Assembly (NCBI GenBank): GCA_013396995.1
Contig: VWZP01009169.1
Coordinates: 899,697 to 963,696, forward strand
DNA from: Dicaeum eximium
Lineage: Eukaryota; Chordata; Aves; Passeriformes; Dicaeidae
Direction of reading: 5' to 3'
DNA: 64,000 bases
Shown here: piece after piece, positions 1 to 14,520 of the stretch
Numbering within the stretch: the stretch's first letter is position 1
Layout: the number at the start of each line of letters is the position of its first letter
Position numbers and translations under genes: made by a program
Notes under the pieces: generated by a model
Databases searched by the model: none
The model's input: only the letters and a program-made list of their open reading frames with translations
What the model was told of the DNA's origin: nothing

Positions 1-3000
1 TAATCCTTCAGCTGCAGTGCATTAGACAGGTGTTTAAATTCCCTGTAGCCATTTTAATAGTAGGCAGTGTAACCTGAGAGTCTGGGCTAGTACCTTGTGG
101 GACAAGATACTTTTCCTCTTTTGAGCAATTGCAAGGTAAATTCATAAAACAACATATGTTTTTTGTGGTAAACAACAACACGTGTTTGTAAATTCACAAA
201 ACAACTGATGATCCTGAAGCACTGGAAAATAGTCCATTGGTCAGATTTAACCAGCTGACAAGGTTTTCTGTGCTATGTGTATTTCTTTGGTCTCAGCTTT
301 CCTAATGGTTATTTTGAGGATCAAAAATCCCTAACCAAAGAGGGATTGCACATTGGCACTACATGAATGAACTTGTTTTATGTAAAACCGCGTGGAAAAA
401 TAATAAAGAGGATTTAAGAATTGCTGAAAGAAATAATCTCCCTTAGGAGTTCTAGCAATCTCATACACATTTCTCCTCTTAGTTATCTGTACCTGATAAA
501 AACATGATTTTAAGGGTAAGATACACTTTTCAAAGATCAAAAACAACGGATGTGTTTTGATGGTGATCTTTTTGACAAAGATACCTGTATCACAAAGGAA
601 ACTCTAAAAAATTTAATTAGGCAAAGTTGTTGATGTGTGTAGTAACACCCTAACATAGCATGACTGTTCATGGTGAAGAATAAAGGGCACCCTTCTCCCA
701 CAAAAATCAATCCATATTTGTTTAAATTCTTTGTAATCTCCTCACTGCACAAGTAAAAGAATAATACTAATAGAAGTCCTTATCCCTGAGGGAGATCAGT
801 TTTTAATCAAGATTGTAATGTTATTTAAATTTAATAATTTAATTTAAAAATTAATAACTATAGATCCTCATAATTTCATGATTCTACCTATTCCAGGGGT
901 TTGATGATTTCTGCTACATAACCAAAAGAGATATTGATCCTTTGATAACCAGTAAGAATAAATCAAATACTTTATCAGATATCTGTGGAGTGTCTTTTTC
1001 TGATGTGTTCAAAAAGAAATAGGTACTTTAACATCAATGTCAGTGAAATTATCTTTCAAGAAGTTGTTTCTTTTCCTTGTGGTTCTAATATTCCCAATTC
1101 ATATGAGTCAGAGAATAGGAGAGGTAGGTCTATATGTTCATATTGATGTGTTGGCAACAAGTGTCATTTTTTAAAAATAGCCAATACCAAAAATTATCCT
1201 CTTTAAAAAAAAGATGAGGAGAAATTTTTAGCTGGAAAAGGGGGGAGAAATGTTTAACACTTCCTTCTATTTATGTGGGAATTAAGCTAACCTGTGAGAT
1301 TAAAAAAAAAAACAACCACAGAACACAGGCTTTTATAATTTTACTAGCTTCAGTTTTTCTTATGCCTTTTTTAGATTTCTGAGACAAGAAATTTTACAGT
1401 ATTTAAATCAAATGATCAATATATTTGTGCTCTGAGCTACAAAGCATTGGAGAAAGTTGCTAGTAATTCTTGTGAGTTTTGTTGTCATCGTCTTTGAACC
1501 CTGGAATTGTATATATCGTTGTATACTATTGGCCTTTCTCAAACATCAGTATTACAACTTACAGATTTTCTCACTATGATTTTTTTTCTCATTCCATGTT
1601 TTTGTCTGCTAATTTCTACACTGATATTTTTATTAGAATGTCTTGGTTATGGCAAGGTGAATGCCTGCTCTGTCTGCAATTCTTTCGTTCATTTAGGTTT
1701 GTTGTTTAGTTTTTATCTCCATGGAAGCTAGATAAATCTTTCTTTGGTTTTGCATTCCTGAAAAGAAATAAATAGTTTTAAATTCAGTCAGATTTGGTTA
1801 TCTTAATTTTATGTTGAAATGAGTAGACCTTGTATGAGCAGTTTATGGTATGTCCTGTTTGTGTCAGATAGAAGCTAAGTGGGAGGCTATCTTAAAAAAA
1901 AAACCAGATACCATTAATCTTTGCTATGCTATCCTGGAAAAGCTATCTACTAAAATAATGAATCATTTTGCTTGTGAGGGGCTGGCCACCTGCATCCTCC
2001 GAAATCCGTCAGAAGTGATCATTGAAAAGGAACTGTGCATTATCACTTGGACTTATATCCATGAAGACAACTATTTTTTTTTTTCCCTGCAACTGGTAAA
2101 ATTTTTCTTTAAAATATACCTTGCACCCTTTTTAACAGATACAGTCCTCTCTTGGTGAAGAAAGCAGTAAACAAATCAAAGTAGCTCAGCCAAGCTGTGA
2201 AGCATCTCAAGATGGAGAACCAGAATATATTTGTCTGAGCAGACCCAAATCCTGACTTGTGGTGTCAGTCTGAATTAGGCAGCAGAGAGCCCAAGCAGTA
2301 CTCTGGGGTTCATCACCTGATAAACGACTCTGATTGATCCTAAGCAGCAAACATGATTGGCACCTGAGCCATGGGCAGTAGTATGGACAGAAAGCACATA
2401 CTCAGCCAGTGGGACTCTGGGAATTTCCTGCCTTTCTGAGTCTGCCTTCACCTTGCTAGGTGGGCATAGGTTTGACACTTCTTTCCAAGGCAGATTGTAT
2501 GCACGAGTCAGGCTATCTCCAAGCTGTTCTACTGAATATGAGAGAGAATTGTTATTGCATGAAGAGGGTAGAAGAGTCTTGCCTTTCTTTTCAGCAGACC
2601 AAGTGATCAGAACCCCTGAGCTGTGCTCTCATGTGGTGCAGACTGGTTCCTAGGGCCAGGACGAGGGATAATTTGGCTGTTGGCCATGGATGTACCTGTT
2701 AATATATTGCCCAGAAGCCTTAAGGGAATCCTCAGGTAGCATGCCCTGTCTGCTTTAAGTAGCCTCGACAAAGTGGAATCAGTTTGAACACATGGGATTG
2801 CTTGAAGACCAGTACTTGGTCACCCATATGCGTTTTCATGCCGTGTTTTGGCTTTTTTGTACAAGGAACCACAGTAGGCTCCTGTACTGCTGCATTTGAA
2901 CACAGGTGTTGAGACTATTTCTGCCAGACATATTATTCCAGCACATCTTTCCTTTTTCTAGACAGGCATGCATTGAGTCCCCTTGCCTCTTCTCCCCATT

Positions 3001-3466
3001 TCTGAAGAACTGTAGAAATCCATTTTTATAGATCTTTTCCAACACAGTGGTGCATCCTACCTGGAGTCCTCTCCACACATCCTTCCTCTGCAGCAGCTGT
3101 CTCTATTGATTAACAGAGGAGAAGACTAAAATCTGACTTCAGATGGGAGCTGATGGGGTAAGATAAAGTGTAACTTATGTGGATAGGGGAGTAGAACTGA
3201 ACTGATGTGGAGTAAAATAAAATTAGTAATTCACAGTTGCAATGCTAGCGCAGACATCTGAGCTAGCTGTGAACCTGCAGGTTTTCATCACTCCAGAAAC
3301 TTTTTTTTGCCCTGTCTATGCTATCCTGACTTACTGAGGTAGCTGTAAAGCAAGGTGGCTTGATTACTAGAGTCCAGTGGCTGCAGTGTGAAACATGGAT
3401 GGATCTATTGTGCTAACACGAACCACACCGTGTCAGCTGTGGTGACAGGATTCTCTGACTGCTGAG

Positions 3467-3536
3467 ATAATGTACATTCGCATTATAGAATAATGCATAA
3501 TGTACATTTACATTATTACAATTAATGTAATAATTG
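3467..3536. repeat. AT-rich tandem and inverted repeat block
   Basis: ATAATGTACATT occurs at 3467-3478 and again at 3497-3508 (period 30). Related ACATTAT and TTAATGTAATAATT words follow. The words are partly self-complementary, so the block can fold on itself. Confidence 0.6.
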
Positions 3537-5233
3537 CTGGACTGTGGGAGTGTTACTTAGTTTCAAAACTAAGCATGCAAAAATGAGGAAATACTAATCC
3601 CATAGCACATATTTACGTTAGACTTTAATTACGTTATCAGAGTCTGTATTTTGCACAGAATACCTGGCTGGTACTTGTTGTAATTGTACCTTATAATCAG
3701 AGGGTTTTCCCTTATATTGAATGAGAGTACATCAAACATTTAATGCCTAAGGCAGTTGATGTTCATTCAGGGGATATTATTTCTGCTGGTAATGGCTAGA
3801 ATCTTTTTTTATCTTCATATTTAATGTATGTCTCTAGGCTTTCTTCATTGCACATCTGCCAGATCCTGCACTGAATGCAGAATGATTAATTTCCTCATAG
3901 GCCTTTCTGTGCTGTTTCTCACTGTGGTATCTGTGTGCTCTGCAAATACAGTATTAATGAATTTCTTTTTACAACATCCCTGTTACGTGAGGTTTCTTGC
4001 TGTTTCTGTCTCCTGGGGACAGCCAGTGATTATTAATGGCAGCAGAGGCACCAGAAGCCAGATGCGAGCATTTGTTTTCTGTAGTCACAATTAAAATTTT
4101 AAAAACTATATTAGTAATTAAAAAAAAAAATCACATGTAAGCTCTCCCAGTTCACATTGTCAACATTATTACTAAACAGACTATAAACTGTGATGATATT
4201 TTTATAGGACATACATATATCCATACTATGCATATCTGCATATGACTCTCTTGTGCAACGTAGGTTTGTCTTTAGACAAAATTTGGCTCATTGTGTAAAC
4301 AAACATGTTGTTCTTTATCCTCTTTGTACTGTGACAGTAGCTTATTAATGCTTGTTTTCATGGTTATTGTTCTAGCCTTTCCTCAGCTGTGGCTCAGTCT
4401 ACTAGGCTGAAATGTTTCTTGTAACCCTCCCCCTCCTTGCACATAATTATGTACCAGTCTTTGTTCATCAGTAACATTTGAATAGCACTGTCTCCAATTA
4501 GCAGGTTGTTGTATTGTTTCTCACGTGTACAGAATCTAAATCCCTTACTAATTGCTATCTTATTTTAGCTGATAGTGTTCATGCTTTTTAATACATACCA
4601 ATGGATTTTCCTTCTTCAATTTGCATTGCTTCCTTCCTTTTCTGTTTCTTTTTTTCCCCAGTACTTCTTTTTCATGAAGCATTTTTCATATATTTGCAAG
4701 GAATATTTTGTCTTTTGTCAGTGGTGGCTGAAGCAGATGAGAAAAGAGGAGTCTGTCCCTGTCACAGTGTGATTTAAGGAAAAGATATCCTCTAAGTCAA
4801 CTAATCACTTTTGTGTATTAGCAAAGAAAACAGAGAATAATAGGAAGTAATTGTCATAGGGCAGGATCCAATCACTAGATCACATGTGCAGCTGTTATTC
4901 ACTGAGCAATTCATCCACATGTGCCCAGGATTACAGTCTTTTCTAATCAGATATAACCCAAAAAGAGAAACTAAAAAGTTATATTGTTGCAGGGTGACAA
5001 ATAAATGAGTAGATAGTAAAGCTCTAGAAATTTTTTTATGCATTCAGTTGTGCCCTTTAAATTACAAATACTAACAGATACCATTGTATGAAAAATTAAA
5101 ACAGGTTACATCTGGGCAGCTGCACAATCCCAGCTTCCTCTTTGCTTTCTCCACCATATATGTCCCTGCCTTCCTTGCACCAGTGATCATGTGGTGAGAC
5201 AGTTCATGGGGCTGATTTGGCTACAGACTGCTT

Positions 5234-5258
5234 CTTTTTTTTTTTTTTTTTTTTTTTT
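5234..5258. repeat. Poly-T tract of about 25 bases
   Basis: A homopolymer T run is followed by CTCTCTCCTAG. It may be the tail of a minus-strand retroposon, but no recognisable element body adjoins it. Together with the following pyrimidines it mimics a strong splice acceptor. Confidence 0.8.
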
Positions 5259-6284
5259 CTCTCTCCTAGCTTAATTGTCATTTGCATGAGATTTCTGCAT
5301 TACTCAGCATGTGATCTCACAGGCTGGGAGCAACACAGAGAAAGGAAACACTTAGCTGGGGTGGACAAGGGAGGAAGGAGCTCTGAAACCTGGTTGCAAC
5401 AGGTTCAATCTGCCATGGCACCAGAAAGCTCAAGTAATGTCAAGGGACTTTTAGAAGTTTGAGGTTTCCTGTACTTTGCTGTACAGTCTTAATATAAGTG
5501 TAGCACAATGATCAGCAATAGTAAATATGGTTTATATGAATGATGAAATGTGTTTAATTCCATAAATTTAATTAAATTCTGCTTCTGCTGGCATGCTCAA
5601 GATGCTGCATAGTTTTAGAGCTGGGATGCTTGTGGGGCATGAGTTTTTATTGTTGGCCACAATCATGTACTCTTTTCCTGTCTTCTTGTGGAGGAAGATA
5701 AAAATTTTAACATACCGTAGAAGAACTGAAAGACATTTGTGATGTCATAGAAAAGATGGAGATCGTCTGGGAATATCAGAACAGTTTCTTCTTATGAAAT
5801 AAGCTGTGCATTTGGCACTTTCTTTGAACTAGAGCCTTTGTATACTGCAAGCCCTAGGAATGGGCAATTGACCATTTTGGATAAACATTTTTTCTGGAAA
5901 AGATAAAGCTATACGACTAAGAGGGAACATTTCCTGATAAGTTTCTTTGGGCCTAAAACTGTTTGGAGTTTGGGCAACTGAAGTTTTTTGACAGCTGTTG
6001 CTATGGTAAACCGTGCTGACATGGATTTATATTAAGCCCAGAATACTTGGTTTCAGTATTATAAAAAAAATGTTCAAAATATGGGCTGAGTGGTCTGTGA
6101 AGATACTAAACAAGAGCTATCACTGGCAATTTAAAGAGTAAAGTAGACCAGCCTCTGTGAGGAATGGCCTCATAGCTCTGGTGCATGGGAAAGGTCTAGA
6201 TTGATTTCAAAGCTGGGTTTGATCATTGTGTAATGATTTGGAAGGAGAAGATAGACTTGTGTGCTTAGGGACATTCATTTCAAG

Positions 6285-6484
6285 ATAAGGATTTTTTTTC
6301 AGTAAGAACAATCATTCATTGGAACAACCTTCCTCAGGGACATGGTAGAGTCTTCATCACTGGAAATTTCCAAGATGTGACTGGACAGGGTTCTGAATAA
6401 TCTCATGTAGGCTCCCTTTTTCCTCAAAAAACTGGGTCAGATGGTCTTCTGAGGGCCCTTTTAACCTGGGATTTTCTGATTCTA
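6285..6484 (+). mobile_element. Degraded CR1 LINE, 3' fragment
   Basis: The sequence carries the CR1 3'-end pattern in decayed form: a 'tggaacaaccttcctcaggg' block, then 'catcactggaaatttccaag', 'gggtcagatggtcttctgag' and a terminal 'tttctgattcta' like the CR1 tail. Divergence suggests an old copy. The 5' boundary is uncertain and could extend toward 6.1 kb. Confidence 0.7.
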
Positions 6485-8996
6485 ATTAAGTCTTTGATTC
6501 CTCTTCATGTGACAATAATGTTGGGTATCAATGTAAATACTCTGCAAGGACTAAGAAGAAAATACATCTGTTCATATAATGGGAAGCTGGAATCCTGAAG
6601 GTGGATCTTGAAGAGATTTCTCCCTGTCCACATGGCCAGTTTTTGCACGATGTACCATAAGAATAATATTGTCTGCTGCATGTTCCATTGGAGTGTAAAG
6701 AGTGCTCCTGACAGCTGATGTTCAGTGGATGGTTTTACATGAGGCATTGAATGAATCTGTTGGAAAGCTCCATTGCTTTCTTCATGCATTTCCTAGGCTG
6801 GATTACCCAAGAGTGTGTGTGAGGGAAGGATGTTAAGATGGTGGAAGTTCCTGCAGCAGTACCAAAAATAGATTATTTTTCCCTATGATTTTTCATGAAG
6901 TAAGCAGGATTTTTTGAGGGTCGAGTCTTCCAGAAGAAAGCAAGTAATTTGGATTTGAGTTTCATAGAGTTAAATAAAGGTGCATGTGACCAGAGGGTGA
7001 GAAATCTCTCCATTCCTTTCAAATCATAAATATTGACATTTTTCTAAAACTCTAAGTCATGCTTGAAAATATGAGAGTGTACAAAAGGCAGCTAATGAAA
7101 ATTCCACTGGCAACACCTTTGACATCTAATTTTAAAATTCATTTTTATATTTTGATTTATTATGAATCAGGCCTTGTTCAGTATTTATTATTAATTTAGA
7201 CAACTTGGGTACCACAAAAGAGTAGATGCATGATTTGATTTAGCTTTTATTAGTTGCTGCTGGAGAATGTTTCCTGATATTTTCTCAAAAACTTTAAGCC
7301 AGTGACAAGCAATCTTAAAGCCAGTTACGAGACAGAAGAGCTCATAAAGTTCTTTGCCTCTTAGAATGCATAGTAACTTTGACAGAGTTCTATGTAGTGA
7401 GAGTTACCAAGCTGAGTTTCCAAAGCTAGCTGTATCCCATCTTAAAGGAAAGAAGCAGGTACTAGTTTTGCATCAGAGATTCAAGCATTCATACCTAACA
7501 TCTAGGCAACACTAACATGCAGAAACCAGGTTTGTTTTTGGAGAAACATCTTTCTGTTTAGGCACCTAAACTGTCTTACCTCTGTTTATGTTGCACAGTG
7601 TGCACACATCCACAAACATCTTGATCACAAGGGAATGTTCAGCACTGGTTTTATGCCTAAATCCCATGAGAACTCATATGCAACATTTCTTATTTATTTC
7701 AGCTGGGGAGCTGGGTCCTGCAATGTAAAGCCACATCCAACCTTATGAAACATGACTGAAAAGTGCAGGTGGGGAGTATTTTTGTTACGTGCGTGTCAAT
7801 AACCAAACATCTTCAACACAGAACATCTGCCTGAGTGCAGAGGATGATGTTGAAAATCTTTCTTTGTCTGAAAGTTTCTAAACTGACAGTTTTTACCTTA
7901 CAGCTGTCTGCCTCACCAGGCACCTGACAGAAAGCAAATCACTTAAGCTAGTATTGAACATCCTAAACTTCTTAAAACTGAGCTTACAATCACAAAGGTT
8001 TAGGAAGAGCAGGAGATGTTTTGTAGTGGTGCTCCCTTGGTACTTCCTATTTGAGTTCTAACAGTTTGCAGAAAACCTCTTAATCTGTTTGCATTTAAAG
8101 ATGGCTGTGGTAGTCACGCATTCACTGGGATAGAAAAAACCTGGCTTCCAGTCTCTACTCTGCTTTTGCTCCTTCTATTGCCTCCAGATATATTTTGAAA
8201 GAAAAGTCTTACCCTTAATAGTAACAGAATTGTTTTAAGGTTCTGATTATAGAACAGAATTTTAAAACTTCATTGGAGAATCCATCCTTCTGTGCAATTC
8301 CAAATTAAGAACTGGGGTATACAACATACTTTCCATCAGCATCCAAAACTGCCTAGTTTGGATGTCTTTTAGCTCAAAAAATACAATAAACTGGTGATAA
8401 TCTGGCTTTTTTTGTAGGTTCTACAGGAAGCTAGATGCCTAATCTGGGAATGAAACTTCCCCTGGATACACAAATATCCTCATTTTAGACACCATAATAA
8501 GTCACAATGTGAATAGCTTACTTTCTCTTGTGAGCCTGAAGCACACTAGTTTTAAAAAGATTTAGGCATAGCCCGACTTACAGAATTCTCTAGCAGGAGA
8601 GAATTAGCAGTATGAGGCTGTCACATCCACAGCCAATAGAGGAAGAAAAAAAACCAAAACAACCTTCACAATAATTTAAGTTCTGAAGGCAGCCAGGGCC
8701 TTGGGTTGTGCTGGCTTGTTTTGCAAAGAGGAAGGGGGAAAAAGGTTCCCTTAAGCCAAAAATTCTGTGTCTTTTAGAGCCAGATATGTAAGCAATACAT
8801 TCTTATTCTAAGCTTTAAAGCTTCTGTGTCTGTAGATTTAGAAATGAGTACCTTTGCTGAGAGGAATGGCTGTGTACCCAAAGACAGAACCCTCTCATTG
8901 GTTATGTGTACTTTGGCATTATAAAATACCAGTTGTGCTTTCCAGTATCTCAAGTCACCATTTCAAAGATGCATAGGTAAATAATAATACATTCAT

Positions 8997-9070
8997 TTAA
9001 TTAATTTTCTTTATTAATTAAGGACAGATGTACTGTGAGAAGTGTTTGCTAGGGACAGATGTACTATGAG
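8997..9070. repeat. Inverted repeat followed by a 30-base-period direct repeat
   Basis: TTAATTAAT (8997-9005) pairs with ATTAATTAA (9013-9021). It is followed directly by GGACAGATGTACT(G/A)TGAG at about 9022 and again at about 9052. Confidence 0.6.
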
Positions 9071-12000
9071 GCATATTTAAGATGTTAGGTGTTTAGTAGA
9101 AGCAAAATCATAATTCTGCTTTGAAATTCGTAATCGAAAAGGTCTTTCATGGTAGATTGGTCAGTATTTTAGTACATAATTTCAGTTTGCAACTATTGCA
9201 CTCAGGTCTTATACTAAGGTGTGTGTATTCATGGATTTGGCAGCAGTGGGCACTTTTGTATTTAATAAGCTCCAGTACAACTATGAGCATTTGTAATCCA
9301 GCCATCTTGTGAACAGCCAAAGTGCTCTGGTCAGGTAGGACCTAGTCAGGTCCAACATAGCAGCTTGTGCCACAGGGATCATCTTCAAATCTTGCTTGGT
9401 GGTTTACATGCTGGAGTGGATTCTTCCCCTATGGCACGAGCTGCTTTGAGTTGCTGACACTCTTTAGTACAGAGGAACCGATAACGGGTGGCATTAGCAG
9501 AAATTAGTTGACATTTTTAAAACATATGGATAGCATGCAAGTTCCTACCTACAACTACTGAAAGAGCTGGTAAGAGCTGCCAGGGCCATCTGAGCTCAGA
9601 AATCATTCGTTAGGTAGCTGTTCTCCCTTTGCAGAAATTTTGGCGTCCCATGCTTTCTCTTGTATGCAAACCCACTAACAAACTTAAAACCACACTTCTC
9701 TCAACCTGAAAAGACATGAAAGCTAATGGTCCTAAAAACGGTCCAAGGAAGACAATTTAATTTCAGTCAGTTTTGGTTTGTCCATTCATCTGATTTTCAC
9801 ATACTTAATATTGCTACATTGGAAGCCTGACTGTTTTCTTAGAGCTGTACCTTGGTCAGTCCAAGTAGTGCTACTGGCATGATTTGGTATATTTTTGATT
9901 GCTACTGTTTTGCAAGCAGGCTCCAGCCTTGTCAGTGGGACTGAGTGTTTTGTCTCTCACCTTGCTCAAGTTTTGTATGTCATCTAGACTGAAGTGTAGC
10001 TTCAACCCTGGGCAGCTCTGAGAAGGCCATCACCTGAAGTGACATGACACAGACACTTGTATTACATTCTTTGAGCTCCTTCGTTGCTTAGCTCCATCAG
10101 TATAACATTTCTGCTTCAAACCTGATTAAATACTGTGAGCTCAAAGTTATATAAGAAGCATTAACAAATGCCCAAACCAAATTGGCACTCTTTGACCAAC
10201 ACCATTTGGCTTCCATTTGATGAATACTTTGGAAAGGCTACTCAGCTTGGGTTATTGTGTACAGCACAACTGCAGCATAAAGTAAACCCATGTGACCAAA
10301 TCTTGCTGGTTCATACAACATTACTTATGAAGCCTGATATTTGTAACAAGGATTTGCCACTATGTTGCTAATACTGATCTTTCTGGTAATCTCCTATAGC
10401 AGTTTCCAAATTAAACTTCGGTTTCTACCGAAGCACTTTGCGCTTAGAGCATTTTGGTGTGTTATGAATTTTTACACAGCCTAATGGTTGGAAAGCAAAT
10501 TACATTAAGATCCTTCTAAAGTTATTCAAGTGGACGCAAAGTTCTCAGAGTGATATCTCTGTGTTACTCTCCATCTTTTCCATCTCCTTCTGCAGCTCCT
10601 TACAGAGCAATTGTCTCTAATGTTTATCCTTGAGAACAGAGTGATTTCAGCTCCTTTTCCATCCTTTGGACAAAATATTAACTTTCTACAGTGTGTAAGT
10701 ATTAGTAGTTATGTAGTACAGAAATTAACAGTCATTCAGTGACTCAAAGCAAAACAGACCCCTGCTCTTGAAGCTTTTAATCTCAGTAGTCTTGTTAGCA
10801 TTAAAGTGATGGACTTAAAAGAAGTGCCAGCAGTTATAAGAATACATAATAATTATACTAAGCTTCAAAATCACTACAAAAGAACATTGTGATTATTGCA
10901 ATGTCAAGCTTTCAAAAATAACAGTTCCTAAGCAAAAGACCACAGAGCAGCTGTTCTCAGCCATAAGACAAGGGATTGTAACCAAGTCCATGATTTGATG
11001 TTGAGACTTGAAGTGTGTGTGCTGCTTTCTGGTCTTGCTTTCATGGAGATCCTAGTAGTCAACTGCAAACAGTCCAGTTCCACATCCCCTGCTGCCTGTA
11101 CCCTGCTGCCATCCCAAATGGCTCTAAACTGGTCCATCTCTGTCTCTTATTGTCCTCAAGCTGATTCTGTCTGTCCTGTGTAGTTTGGAGTAGAAAAAGA
11201 AGTCCTACGGACCTGATTATCCACCAGTTCAAAATGTCACGGGGGAGTAATATACCTATATTCCTGTCCTTCACAGGCAGTTGTGGATATTTACACTGGA
11301 GAAGTGAAACAATATTTGTGGTCTAGTCCCCCTGCAGTGCTGAAATCCTCTGTGATTTCAGTGTGTAGTTACTTTTATTGACTGTATGTTGTGTGAGTCC
11401 TTCACCCAGATAATAAGATAGAATCTGTGGAGTTGTAGCTTCCTTTTGTTTTGCTTTCTACATTTCAAGTAGGCTGTTTGGAAGTAAGTCAATCCATGTT
11501 AAAAATGTGCTGACAAGCTATTGATTGGTATCCCCTAGGCATTTCCTCAAATTAAAGCATTTTTCCCTATACACCTTTTTTTTTTTTCTCAGTCCACTGT
11601 CTGGACTTTTCTGATTTTGACATCAGGGCATGTCCATTTTTCTCTTTAGAAAGCCTTCAGTTTAATGAATGAAATATCTGGGTGACCAAGCCAGAATAAT
11701 GAAGCCCTCAAAAATGCATCTGACAGACTAGTTAGAACAACAGTAAATCAAGTGTGAGACTGTTCAGTCCCCTACAGCAGAGCTGCAGTGTCTATTGTAC
11801 GTGCTTACTTTGATAAAAAAAGAGGCTGTAGAAGTGTCTTGTTCCTTCAAGAACCTTTGATTCATATTAATAGAAAGCTTAGCTTCAGTTGTTGTTTGGA
11901 CTAAGAAAGCAAGAAGAAATTCCCAGAGTCCTAAATTGCAACAACCATCAGAAATCTATGTTTATTTTGGGGGTGTATAGCATGAGTTAATACCTGTAGA

Positions 12001-14309
12001 AGTCCTAGCACATGTAAATGAATGGGTATCCCAAAGGCATGGTTAGCCTTAGAACTCTTAAGAAAATGCATTTTTTCCTTTCCACAAATTTATTTGTAAA
12101 GGTTTGAGGAATATACCATACTGTTTATGTAATTATAAAATAAAATATGTTCCTCAAGTAACTGGAGCAAGAGGGACTGAATGAATAATTGGATGAATAT
12201 ATAAGATAAATGAAACAATGTAAGAGTAGGCAAGGACAAGAGTGAAATTATGAACTGAGTATGAAGTGGAAGAGAGCAAAGGAGAGGGAGGATGAATGAT
12301 GTTGGGGGAAAAGTAGTGGGAAATGAATCAGATAAAACTGAAGGTCAGAAACTGAAAACTGAGTAATTAATTTATGAAAAGATAACAGAATGTTGTCAAA
12401 AAGTTAAGCATGTTATCGGTGGACTTGTGACAACGTGGAGAGAAAAATAATTACCATTGAGATAGGAATGATCTGAAAAAAATGTAGAACAGTCAAAGGC
12501 TGACTTGGCAAGATAACCAGATAGAATCAAAGGAAGGAGGTGGGGAAAATTGCTTAGAGAAAAGGGAGAAGTAGTGAAAGGAAATGTCTGTGCCACTTGC
12601 AGACTCAGGTTACTTCTGGCTGAGCCTCTGCTTTCTTGTTGGGCCAGGTCAGCTGGTGCTCTTGGCTTGTGGTAGCCTGCAGATAATACTCTAGGGCTGC
12701 TTAGAGAAGCATCTAATGAAAGTTCAGGGGAAAAATACATTCTGTTATGAAGGTATTGTCAGAATTAAAAGCAGTAGCCACCCAAGGAGGCAAACTCTGT
12801 CCTCACCTCTTCGCCTGCCCTGCAGTATCTCACCTTCCAGAACTAAGATTTATTTCTCCTTCAGAAGAAGGAAACTGATAAAACCCAAAGCAGAACTCCA
12901 GATGTCTGAGAAGCACATTTTGAGAATGATGCACAAATGTTGTTACTTCTAGTCAGCATATTTAGAAGTCACTGTTGCCAATACTGATGATTTTAGAATG
13001 TATAAATATCAGAATGAAATCATGTTGCTAAGTTAAAAAGAGAGATAGGGATAAATAGTCACTGCATTTTTCTTGGTAGAAATTTAGCCTTGTTCATTCA
13101 TAAAAGGTTGTGATCCTAATTCCTTATGCATTAGGATGAAAAAGTGTCATTAAATTCTTGGATGTTTCATCCAAGTATATAAATAAATATAGTGGTTCAT
13201 AATACTAATCCAAGTAAAGTCTTTACAAGGAAGTGGGATAAGCAGTGTGCAAGTTTACTAATCTCTCTAATATATTTAAATAACTTTCTTTTATAGTAAA
13301 AACATCTGCAATTATACTTAGGCAGAGAAAGAAAGCCACAATCCAGCTTTAATAATGCTTTTACTGATTGTATTATATCCTCCTTTAAGCAGTAATATGC
13401 TTTGTCGCCTGAATCAACTAAGTAAGAAAATTACTTTTCCCAATCTCCAAAGCAATCATTTCTATAGCTTTGTCTAGCAAATGAGCAGTCTGCTCTCCAA
13501 TAATGAAGGGCAAAAAAAAAAAAAGTGGAATTCTTTTTAATATTCTAGCAAACTTTGTTGTATATGAGTTCTCTTACAGACTGTACTGAATTATCAGACT
13601 CTCAGAACAGATTTGTACGAAGAAAATGCTATTTAAAGGAATGCTGAGTTCTGCTAAGGGGAAAGAATTCAACTGATCATCAATGCTCTCATTATTCAAA
13701 ATTTTATTCAAAATTTTCTATGACTTGATATGAAATACTTCAAATAGCTCAAAAATAAGTAAAAATTGAAATAAAAATACTGATATCAGAGTCAAGGCAG
13801 TAAAAAATGAGGATTTTTTTCAGGTTTGCTTCATCAGGCAGCAACACTTGTTAAAGGAGGCAGAAATGTTTGCTACTTTTGATAAAATTACTAGAAGGAA
13901 AGCAAAAGCTGTTTAGAGCTTTTTAAATTACACTAAATTCTTGTGCACTGACTCAATTTAACTTTTTTAAAGACAGAGTAAAATGGGAGACCTAAACTTT
14001 GGCCCAAACAGTAAGAGATTCTTTAGCAAATACAGTACAGAAATTCCTGGCTTCAGAGGCCACATCTAGGTTGGAAAGTGTAGAGTTGAGCATGTCCTTT
14101 CCTGTCTTGTTCTGTGTAGTAAGCTATACTGTTGGCTGCTGGCATTTTCTACCGGGTGGCAGCATATGCCTCTCAAGGACATGCTGATGCCCTGGATTTC
14201 CATCATGGGAAGGACCAGAGATCTGTAGTTATATGAGCTTATTCCTTCTTTGCAGTCTAAAATTCTATGTATAGGTTAATAAACACATCCATGCATGAGT
14301 TATCAGCTA

Positions 14310-14520
14310 TGAGGGTGGCAAGGCATTGGAACAGGTTGTCCAGAGAAGTTCAGAAGTTCCTGATGCTCTGTCACTGAACTGTTCAATGCCAGTTTGGATA
14401 GAGCTTTGAGCAACCTGGACTTCCATCTGCTGGAAGGTGTCCCTGCCCATGCTAGAGGGTTTGGAAGTAGATGACCTTTGAGCTCTCTTCCAGCCCAAGC
14501 CATTGTATGATACTATTCAT
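14310..14520 (+). mobile_element. CR1 LINE, 3' fragment
   Basis: Typical CR1 3'-end blocks are present in order: 'ggcattggaacaggttgtcc', 'gagcaacctgg', 'ggaaggtgtccctgcccatg', 'gatgacctttgagctctctt' and a terminal 'ccattgtatgatact'. It is 5'-truncated, as usual for CR1. The open frames overlapping it on both strands are by-products. Confidence 0.9.
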
